Assembly (NCBI GenBank): GCA_035638075.1
Contig: DASRAU010000045.1
Coordinates: 6,609 to 70,608 of the forward strand
Length of the DNA: 64,000 nucleotides
Direction of reading: 5' to 3'
DNA from: DASRAU01 sp035638075
GTDB lineage: Bacteria; Acidobacteriota; Polarisedimenticolia; Gp22-AA2
Part shown: in pieces, positions 7,799 through 13,933 of the stretch
Numbering within the stretch: position 1 is the first letter of the stretch
Layout: each line of letters opens with the position of its first letter
Notes under the pieces: generated by a model
Database searches by the model: none
What the model was told of the DNA's origin: nothing
What the model saw: only the letters and a program-made list of their open reading frames with translations
Made by a program: the position numbers and the translations under genes

Positions 7799-10735
7799 CT
7801 ATCGCCCGCCGGCGAGACGAGCGCGAATGTCCGGCTGCTTCGGATCGATCGCGAGGGATTTTCGGAAGGCTGCGGCGGCCTGATCGGGCAGGCCGCGCTT
7901 GGAGTACACCTCGCCCAGTGAGTTCCAGGCGCGCGGGACCGGCTCGCCGGTCTTGACAGCGGCTTCGAGCTGTTCCTGGGCGCGCGCAAGGTCCCCGGCG
8001 CGCAGGTAGGTCTCGCCGAGGGCGACGTGGGCGCGCAGGTTGCCGGGATCGCGCTTCAGGACTTCCTGGAACTGGGTCGCGGCGTCCCGGGGCTGGCCGG
8101 AGGCAAGGAGCGTCAGCGCCCAGCCGAGGCGTCCCTCGATGGCGTCCGGCTCGACCTGGACCCAGTGCTCGAAGGCGGGGCGTGCGTCGGCGAAGCGGCC
8201 CAGCTCGAACAGGAGCGTCGCCTTGTTTCCCGCCGCGACCGGCCAGTCGGGGTCGGCTTTGAGCGCCTTGTCGGTTTCCGCCAGCGCGTCCTCCTTGCGA
8301 CCCTGCAAAGCGCGCAGCGTCGCGACCGAGTTGTGCAGCACGGCGTTCTCCGGCCGGATGGCGAGCGCCTTCTGGTACAGCGCCTCGGCCTCGGCGAGCT
8401 TGCCCTGCTCCTGGAGACACAGGCCCAGGTTGTTGTAGGCGCCGGCATAGCGCGGGTCGGCGCGGATGGCGTCGCGGTAGGCCTGCATCGCCTGCGGCAG
8501 CCGGCCGTGCTTGCGGTGCAGGTTGCCGATGTGGTTGTGCTCGATCGGGCTCAGCGGCGAGATGGCGACCGACCGCTCGAACTCCGCGAGCGCCGCGTCG
8601 TCGTGTCCCTGCCTCTGCAGCACCTCGCCCAGCTTGGTATGAGCGACTTGAAGGTTGGGATCGACGGCGAGCGCGCGCCGCAGAGCCGCCTCCGCCTCGG
8701 GCAAATGCCCTTCCTTGATGTCGATGACGGCGAGAGTCACCTCGGCCTGCTTGGCGCGCGGGTCCTGGCGTAGCAGCGCCTCCGCCGTGCCGCGCGCCTT
8801 CACCAGGTCCCCCTTCTGGATGTAGGCGCGCGCCAGGTTGAGCCGGACCTCGGCGGTGGCCCCCCCTTTGGCGAGCGCCCCCTCGAAGTGGGCGATGGCG
8901 CCGTCCACGTCGCCCTCGTCGAGGGCGATGAGGCCGCGGTTGTTCTGCGCGGTGAGCCGCTCGTCGCCGATGTAGCCGATCGATCGCAGCTTCTCGACGA
9001 GCTCGTCGTCGCCGGCGGAGGCGACCAGCGTTTCGTCGTCGTCGGCCTTCGCGCCGCCGTAGGTGTCGATCCACGCGACCGGGTGCGCCCGGGTGAAATC
9101 CGGGGTGAACGCCTCGGTCAGCGGCTGGCCGTCCATGTCGCGCGCCGCCGGCAGGCCGAGGAGCGCGAGGATCGTCGGCGTGACGTCGAGGATCGACGCG
9201 GCCTCGAGGTCGGCGCCGCGGCGCACGTCGGGCCCGGCCATCACCAGCACTCCGACCGGCGAATGCCACTCCGCCGCCTTCCCACGGTCGATGCGCGGGT
9301 CGCTGTCCGCCGGGCGATCGTCTCCCGATTTGAAGCCGTGGTCGGAGACGACGATGACCGTGGCGTCGGGACCCGCGTCCTGGACGATCTCGCCGAGGTA
9401 GCGATCCTGCGTCTCGTAGTAGCGATCGACCACGGCGCCGAAGAGCGCCGCGTCCTCCGGTTTGACGCCCGGCAGGAGCGGCGGGCGATCGCGCATGAAC
9501 AGGTGCGACGCGGTGTCGGGCCCTTCGTAATAGAAGAGGCTGACGTGCGGCGCGGCCGCACCCGCCGGGTGCTGCAGCAGGTGCCGGGCGATCGCGTGGT
9601 ACGTCCGTCCCGCGGCCACCACGGTACGGAACTGGCGCACCAGGTCCGCCTGGTCGGGGCTCAGGCCGGCGGGGATCTTCGCGCCCGCTCCCAGGTACGG
9701 CGTCACCTCGGCGTCCGCGACCTCCGACGGCGCCTCGATCATCGGCAGGATCTCCGGGAAGAGATCGGCGGGCGAAGTCTTGCCGCGCGACTTCTCCGCG
9801 TCGGCGCTCTTCCAGTCCGGCGCGGCCTGGTCGAAGAGCTGGAACGCGACGCGGTCGGAGACGATGCGGCCGAGGACCGGCTCGGCCGGCCACGACGCCC
9901 ACCACGCCACCACGTCCACGCCGACCTCCTGCCGGCTGAGGACGTTCCACAACGCCGGCACGCGGCGCATGGCGCTGGTCACCGGGATGAGCGCGCCGGT
10001 GTCGCGCGCCGACACGACGAAATCCACGATGCCGTGCCGCGACGGCTTCATCCCGGTGGCGATGCTCGTCCAGATCACGGGCGAGAGGATCGGCGTGATG
10101 GTGCGGAGGTTGGCGCGGGCGCCGCGATCCACGAGCGCCTTGAGGTGCGGCATGCGCCCCGACTGCATCAGCGGGTCGGCGATGCGCCAGGTGAACGAGT
10201 CGAGTCCGACGAGCACGATGCGGCGCGGCAGCGCGGCGGTCCCGGCGCGCAGGATCGCGCCGCCCTTCTCGCCGGCGGCCGACACCTGGACGATCTTCAG
10301 CGACGAGACGGCGACGCCCTCGGGGCCGATGCGGCCTTCGAGCGCCGCGCGCGCCTGGCCCGCCAGCTGCGGATCGCGATCGCGCAGCACGTCGTACGAC
10401 ACCGCCGCGAGACGCTCGCCGACGGCCGAGGTCACGGCGGTTTCGAGCCAGCGCTCGACGTCCGGTCCGTGCGCGCGGTGCAGCGCGAGGAGCGTCGCCT
10501 CCGGAAGGGTGTAGGCGAGGCCGGCCTCGAGATCGACCTTCGAACCTTCGCGGCTGTGCGGCGCCCGGTCTCCGGTGAGATCGACGCGCAGCCGCGCCTC
10601 GCCCTCCGGATACGTGGTGACGCGGAAGAGACCGCGCGGCATGAGGTGGAGGCCCGGCGCGACCAGGCGCGGCCCGACGCCCAGGAGCGGCGCGTCGATC
10701 ACCACGCGGCGGCCGGGGGCCTCGATGCGGCGCAC
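7799..10735 (-). CDS. SPFH-like / type I phosphodiesterase (alkaline phosphatase superfamily) / TPR fusion protein
   Basis: 978 residues from the GTG at 10735, in three parts. Residues 1-165 (VTTYPEGEARLRVDLTGDRA ... GVAVSSLKIVQVSA) look like a band-7/SPFH (prohibitin) domain. Residues 170-590 form a type I phosphodiesterase/nucleotide pyrophosphatase domain with D179 (VGLDSF), the nucleophile T223 (IWTSIATGMKPSRHG), D407/H411 (EGPDTASH), D465-H466 (VSDHGF) and H491 (EWHSP); both metal sites look intact. From about 597 to the end there are about eleven TPR repeats. The coding pattern continues upstream of the GTG without ATG, GTG or TTG, giving a hydrophobic helix (AIALAATAALALFLGASV) that would anchor the SPFH part. 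The true start may be a CTG at 10801. It follows the 10812-11837 gene and was probably made with it. The substrate is unknown; acidobacterial homologues are often described as phosphodiesterase-TPR proteins. Confidence 0.8.
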   Translation of the reverse strand: MRRIEAPGRRVVIDAPLLGVGPRLVAPGLHLMPRGLFRVTTYPEGEARLRVDLTGDRAPHSREGSKVDLEAGLAYTLPEATLLALHRAHGPDVERWLETAVTSAVGERLAAVSYDVLRDRDPQLAGQARAALEGRIGPEGVAVSSLKIVQVSAAGEKGGAILRAGTAALPRRIVLVGLDSFTWRIADPLMQSGRMPHLKALVDRGARANLRTITPILSPVIWTSIATGMKPSRHGIVDFVVSARDTGALIPVTSAMRRVPALWNVLSRQEVGVDVVAWWASWPAEPVLGRIVSDRVAFQLFDQAAPDWKSADAEKSRGKTSPADLFPEILPMIEAPSEVADAEVTPYLGAGAKIPAGLSPDQADLVRQFRTVVAAGRTYHAIARHLLQHPAGAAAPHVSLFYYEGPDTASHLFMRDRPPLLPGVKPEDAALFGAVVDRYYETQDRYLGEIVQDAGPDATVIVVSDHGFKSGDDRPADSDPRIDRGKAAEWHSPVGVLVMAGPDVRRGADLEAASILDVTPTILALLGLPAARDMDGQPLTEAFTPDFTRAHPVAWIDTYGGAKADDDETLVASAGDDELVEKLRSIGYIGDERLTAQNNRGLIALDEGDVDGAIAHFEGALAKGGATAEVRLNLARAYIQKGDLVKARGTAEALLRQDPRAKQAEVTLAVIDIKEGHLPEAEAALRRALAVDPNLQVAHTKLGEVLQRQGHDDAALAEFERSVAISPLSPIEHNHIGNLHRKHGRLPQAMQAYRDAIRADPRYAGAYNNLGLCLQEQGKLAEAEALYQKALAIRPENAVLHNSVATLRALQGRKEDALAETDKALKADPDWPVAAGNKATLLFELGRFADARPAFEHWVQVEPDAIEGRLGWALTLLASGQPRDAATQFQEVLKRDPGNLRAHVALGETYLRAGDLARAQEQLEAAVKTGEPVPRAWNSLGEVYSKRGLPDQAAAAFRKSLAIDPKQPDIRARLAGGR

Positions 10736-10811
10736 CGAGGCGCCGAGAAAGAGCGCCAGCGCGGCCGTCGCGGCCAGCGCGATCGCGCGGGATCGGGTCA
10801 GAGGGCTCCGC

Positions 10812-11837
10812 CTACGGAACCGGGACCACGGGAACGGGGGCGGGATCGACGGCGATCGCCCCGAAGTCCATCGTCGCGTTGCTGCCGCGACGGGCTTTCA
10901 GCGAGTAGACGCGGTCGTTGCAGGCGAAGCCGTTGGCCGCCAGGTCGAGATCGATCTTCTTCGGCGGGCCGCCGCCGGCGTTCTGCGGCGAGAACGGCAC
11001 GAGCCCGCTGTCGAAGCGCACGGCCGGCGCGCCGTTCTCGTTGAGGAAGAGCGTCATGCGCTGCGCCGGGAGGCCGGCGGTGGGACCGTTCCCCGGGTGC
11101 GTGCGATAGATGCCGACCCCGGTGACCGGGTACGCGTCGTTCGCCGGCGACGTGCTCGCGGAGCGCACCATCCAGCGGAGGTCGAGCACGGCGTAGTCGG
11201 TGCCCGCCACGTCGCTGCGGATCTTCATGAGGCCGAAGCGTCCGAGGAGCGGCTTCGAGACGACCGCGCAGTCGCACGGCCCGAAGCAGCCTTCGAGGTA
11301 GTTCGAACCGTACAGCCCGTACGGGGTCAGCCGCGGGATGACCGGCGCGGCGCTGACGTGGAAGACGGTGTCATGGCAGACGAGGTTGTTCATCGAGACG
11401 GTGAGGTCGATCGCCGGAAACGCGCCGCCGCCCACGACCAGCCCGCTGTCGAAGTGCTGCTCCGGGCGCCCTTCGATGGTGAGGTCGAGGCTCAGGCGCT
11501 GCAGCTTCGTGGCGTCGGTCGCCAGCCGGTAGGTCCCCGATCCGGTCACGCGCAAATCCACGCCCGGCACCAGCCAGTCCACCTGGTCGATGCGGTACAC
11601 GTCGAAGCCGGGCTCGGGAGGAGCCGGGGTCATCCGCCAGGTGCCGGCGAGCCCGTCGGTGATGTGCACCGGGCACATGCAGGGATCGAAGCAGCCGTCC
11701 TCGTAGCCGCTCGCGGGCGCGAGGAGGTAGAGCGAGGCGGCGGTTCCGGCGGCGGTCTGCGCCGGGGCCGAGGTCGCGGAGGCGGCGAGACAGACGACGA
11801 AGAGGGAAACCAGCGACAGCGCGCGGCGAAGAGTCAT
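10812..11837 (-). CDS. Secreted protein with two copies of a Cys-rich GCFxPCxC domain
   Basis: 341 residues. The ATG at 11837 has GGGGAGG 7 nt upstream and begins a signal peptide (MTLRRALSLVSLFVVCLAAS, cleavage near SAPAQ). The mature protein is an internal duplication. Copy 1 (about residues 35-175) starts SGYEDGCFDPCMCPVHITD and ends with NNLVCHDTVFHVSA. Copy 2 (about 180-335) starts SNYLEGCFGPCDCAVVSKP and ends with ANGFACNDRVYSLKA. Each copy has the motif GCFxPCxC, a 'DSGLV' turn and a late C-(H/N)-D, which suggests conserved disulfides. I recognise no enzyme motif. It is probably co-transcribed with the downstream SPFH-phosphodiesterase gene, whose likely first codon is about 10 nt after this stop. 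Confidence 0.6.
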   Translation of the reverse strand: MTLRRALSLVSLFVVCLAASATSAPAQTAAGTAASLYLLAPASGYEDGCFDPCMCPVHITDGLAGTWRMTPAPPEPGFDVYRIDQVDWLVPGVDLRVTGSGTYRLATDATKLQRLSLDLTIEGRPEQHFDSGLVVGGGAFPAIDLTVSMNNLVCHDTVFHVSAAPVIPRLTPYGLYGSNYLEGCFGPCDCAVVSKPLLGRFGLMKIRSDVAGTDYAVLDLRWMVRSASTSPANDAYPVTGVGIYRTHPGNGPTAGLPAQRMTLFLNENGAPAVRFDSGLVPFSPQNAGGGPPKKIDLDLAANGFACNDRVYSLKARRGSNATMDFGAIAVDPAPVPVVPVP

Positions 11838-12011
11838 CGGAGACCTCCCCTACTAATAAGGATCCGGATCGATGAGCGAATCCTGCCACAGAATGCGAAA
11901 GGGCTCAAGATCCCACCGTGCCTGCGGCCCCGAACGGCCGCCGGGCGCGGTCTTCCGCGGAAGAGCGACCCGTAGAAGGCCGGTGGGAATTCTCCGACAG
12001 ACCGGAAGCCT

Positions 12012-12066
12012 TGACAGACAAGGGTTTGACGGAATCCGGTGACATTCTGGTTGACAAGCGGTGACT
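12012..12066 (+). repeat. Five spaced (T/G)TGAC repeats upstream of the sulfur operon
   Basis: TGAC occurs at 12012, 12027, 12040, 12052 and 12062, each preceded by T or G and spaced 15, 13, 12 and 10 nt. The fourth copy is the -35 box of the leader promoter. The others may be regulator half-sites or chance. The remainder of the gap 11838-12010 shows only the Shine-Dalgarno of the divergent secreted-protein gene. Confidence 0.3.
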
Positions 12067-12078
12067 TGAGGGTAGATT
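12051..12078 (+). promoter_or_regulatory. Promoter of the cysteine-leader / sulfur-assimilation operon
   Basis: TTGACA (12051-12056), a 16-nt spacer and TAGATT (12073-12078). Transcription is expected at 12084-12086, exactly at the first ATG of the leader ORF (12084), so the leader mRNA would be leaderless. No Shine-Dalgarno precedes either that ATG or the in-frame ATG at 12099. Confidence 0.7.
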
Positions 12079-12083
12079 CGCGC

Positions 12084-12182
12084 ATGATGATTCACGGCAT
12101 GTTCATTCATCCGGCTTGCTGCTCGTGTTGTACGGACGGGGCCGAAACCCCGTCCGCCTGCGTCGGAGAGAAGAACAACTAA
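12084..12182 (+). CDS. Cysteine-rich leader peptide (attenuator ORF) of the sulfur-assimilation operon
   Basis: 32 codons from the ATG at 12084 (in-frame ATGs at 12087 and 12099). The peptide contains Cys-Cys-Ser-Cys-Cys at residues 12-16 (codons TGC TGC TCG TGT TGT, 12117-12131) and a fifth Cys at 26. That is far more cysteine than expected in so short a peptide. Just after the Cys codons an RNA hairpin (12133-12156) lies inside the ORF, and 30 nt past the stop comes a strong intrinsic terminator (12212-12247). The next gene starts the siroheme/sulfite reductase/APS reductase operon, whose product pathway makes cysteine. By analogy with amino-acid leader peptides and the polycysteine leaderless ORFs described in mycobacteria, ribosome stalling at the Cys codons when Cys-tRNA is scarce should change termination. 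The mechanism is inferred; the sequence elements are directly visible. Confidence 0.75.
   Translation: MMIHGMFIHPACCSCCTDGAETPSACVGEKNN
12133..12156 (+). promoter_or_regulatory. Leader hairpin next to the Cys codons (attenuator)
   Basis: A perfect 9-bp stem (12133-12141 with 12148-12156, CGGACGGGG/CCCCGTCCG) around the loop CCGAAA. It begins 2 nt after the last clustered Cys codon, so a ribosome stalled there would melt it. The segment CCGAAACCC (12142-12150) repeats the 5' arm of the terminator (12214-12222) and could therefore pair with the terminator's 3' arm instead. Confidence 0.6.
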
Positions 12183-12211
12183 GATTTAGCGCAGACGGCA
12201 ACGGATTTTCG

Positions 12212-12247
12212 GCCCGAAACCCTCCAGGGTTTCGGGCTTTTTTATTT
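12212..12247 (+). terminator. Intrinsic terminator before the first structural gene (attenuator)
   Basis: A perfect 12-bp palindrome GCCCGAAACCCT/AGGGTTTCGGGC (12212-12223 with 12226-12237, effective loop TCCA), followed by TTTTTTATTT (12238-12247). It lies between the leader ORF stop (12182) and the first gene (12279), the right place to control read-through into the operon. Confidence 0.93.
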
Positions 12248-12278
12248 GGCGCGAACAGCGCGGAAACGAGTGGAACGA

Positions 12279-13043
12279 ATGAGCGAAAGTGCCTGGGGCG
12301 AAGGAAGCGCGGCCGCGACGGTCGATGATTTCGACGAGTCCTGGCCGCAGGACGAAGGGCCGCCGGTGGTTCCGGCGGAGCCGTCGTCATTCCCCCTCTA
12401 CCCGGTGGCCCTGAAGCTCGCGGGCCGACTGGCGGTGGTGGTCGGCGGTGGCGCCATCGCGCAGCGCAAGACGGCGGACCTGCTCCGCGCCGGCGCGCGC
12501 GTGTGGGCGATCGCCCCGGAATGGCGCGCCGATTTCTCGGAGCTGGAAGGCGATCCCGGCACGGGCGGGCGGCTGCTGCGCATCACGCGCGGCTTCACCG
12601 CCGGCGACCTCGTCGGCGCGTTCGTGGTGGTCGCGGCGACCGACGAGGTGGTGACGCAGCGCGCGGTGGCGCGGGCGGCCGAGGCGCAGGGCGTCCTGTG
12701 CAACGTCGTGGACGTCAACGATCTCTGCTCCTTCTACGTTCCGGCGACGCTGCGGCGCGGGGCGCTGGCCATCGCGGTGCAGACCGACGGGCGTTTCCCG
12801 CTGCTGGCGGTGGCGCTGCGCGACCGCCTGGCGCGGCTCATCGGCCCCGGGTTCGCCCCGGCGCTGGAGCGCCTCGCCGAGGCACGCGCCGATGTCCGCC
12901 GCCGCTTCCCGGAGGACGCCGGGCGGCGCGTGCAGGAGCTGCGGTCGCTGTTCGGCGACGAGGCGCTCGACCTGCTGCTCGGCGATCGCCTCGACGAGTT
13001 CGAGACGCGTGTCGACTCCTGGCGCAAGGGATTCGCATCATGA
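12279..13043 (+). CDS. Precorrin-2 dehydrogenase / sirohydrochlorin ferrochelatase (siroheme synthase N-terminal type)
   Basis: 254 residues from the ATG at 12279. It makes siroheme by NAD-dependent oxidation of precorrin-2 to sirohydrochlorin and insertion of iron (Met8/CysG N-half chemistry). The N-terminal 35 residues are an acidic extension. Then come FPLYPVALKLAGRLAVVVGG and GAIAQRKTADLLRAGARV, the Rossmann GGGxxAxRK motif. Next are AFVVVAATDE and NVVDVNDLCSFYVPA, which contains the conserved catalytic Asp and ends the NAD domain. The C-terminal helical dimerisation domain ends FETRVDSWRKG. A TTG-initiated extension to 12246 exists but would begin inside the terminator. It overlaps the methyltransferase start by 4 nt. 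First gene behind the cysteine attenuator. Confidence 0.88.
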   Translation: MSESAWGEGSAAATVDDFDESWPQDEGPPVVPAEPSSFPLYPVALKLAGRLAVVVGGGAIAQRKTADLLRAGARVWAIAPEWRADFSELEGDPGTGGRLLRITRGFTAGDLVGAFVVVAATDEVVTQRAVARAAEAQGVLCNVVDVNDLCSFYVPATLRRGALAIAVQTDGRFPLLAVALRDRLARLIGPGFAPALERLAEARADVRRRFPEDAGRRVQELRSLFGDEALDLLLGDRLDEFETRVDSWRKGFAS

Positions 13044-13933
13044 GCGAAGGTCTCGTCAGCCTCGTCGGCGCCGGCCCGGGGGATCCCGATCTCCTGACGC
13101 GCGCCGCCGTGAAGCGCCTGCGCCGCGCCGACGTCGTCTACTACGACGCCCTCGTCGCGCCTGCGGTCCTGCGGCTCGTGAGGCGCCGCGCGCGGCTGGT
13201 CCCGGTCGGCAAGCGGCGCGGCTACGCGACGCTGCGCCAGGAGGCGATCGAGGCGCATCTCGTGGCCGATGCGCGCCGCGGGCTGCGCGTCGTGCGCCTC
13301 AAGGGAGGCGACCCGTTCGTCTTCGGACGCGGCGCCGAGGAGGCCCTGACGGTGACCCGTGCCGGCGTCCACTGCGAAGTGATCCCCGGCGTCAGCGCCG
13401 GGATCGCCGCCCCGGCGCGCGCCGGCATCCCGGTGACCCACCGTGGCCTCGCGTCGTCCGTCGCCTTCGTCACCGGGCACGACCTTCTCGACGGGCCCGA
13501 CGGAGACCAGGTCGCCGCGCGGCTGGATTCGCTCGCGCGCGGCGCCGACACGCTCGTCATCTTCATGGCCGGAGCCCACCTCGACCGGCTGGCGGCCATC
13601 CTCCTCGCCGCCGGCCTGTCCGGGTCGACCCCGGCCGCCACCATCGAAAACGGCACCCTTCCCGGCCAGCGTGTGCGCCGCGGCCGGCTGGAACAGCTCG
13701 AGGAACTGGGGACCGGCCGGGGGACCGGTCCTCTGCTCGTGGTCGTCGGCCGGACGGCCGGACTCGCGGACGAGCTCGCCGCGCCGCTCGCGGCGGGGGC
13801 GCTCTTCGCCGAGGCCGGTGACTCCGGGACGACGACCGAATCAACCGCGATCGCAGCCGCCTCCCCGGCCGCGGCCGCGGCTCCCGTGGCCGCGACAGGC
13901 GCGGCCTTCACCCTGCGGAGGACGCGACGATGA
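13040..13933 (+). CDS. cobA: Uroporphyrinogen-III C-methyltransferase (SUMT)
   Basis: 297 residues. It uses SAM to methylate uroporphyrinogen III at C-2 and C-7, giving precorrin-2 for the upstream dehydrogenase. Together the two split genes equal CysG without fusion. Motifs in order: VSLVGAGPGDPDLLTRAAVK (SAM-binding P-loop-like start), ADVVYYDALV, RLKGGDPFVFGRGAEEA (hallmark of the family), VIPGVSAGIAAPARAGIPVT, HRGLASSVAFVTGHD. The last 40 residues are an Ala/Ser/Thr-rich tail beyond the usual length. The ATG at 13040 overlaps the previous stop (ATGA), and its own stop overlaps the reductase ATG (13930), so the three genes are translationally coupled. Confidence 0.93.
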   Translation: MSEGLVSLVGAGPGDPDLLTRAAVKRLRRADVVYYDALVAPAVLRLVRRRARLVPVGKRRGYATLRQEAIEAHLVADARRGLRVVRLKGGDPFVFGRGAEEALTVTRAGVHCEVIPGVSAGIAAPARAGIPVTHRGLASSVAFVTGHDLLDGPDGDQVAARLDSLARGADTLVIFMAGAHLDRLAAILLAAGLSGSTPAATIENGTLPGQRVRRGRLEQLEELGTGRGTGPLLVVVGRTAGLADELAAPLAAGALFAEAGDSGTTTESTAIAAASPAAAAAPVAATGAAFTLRRTRR

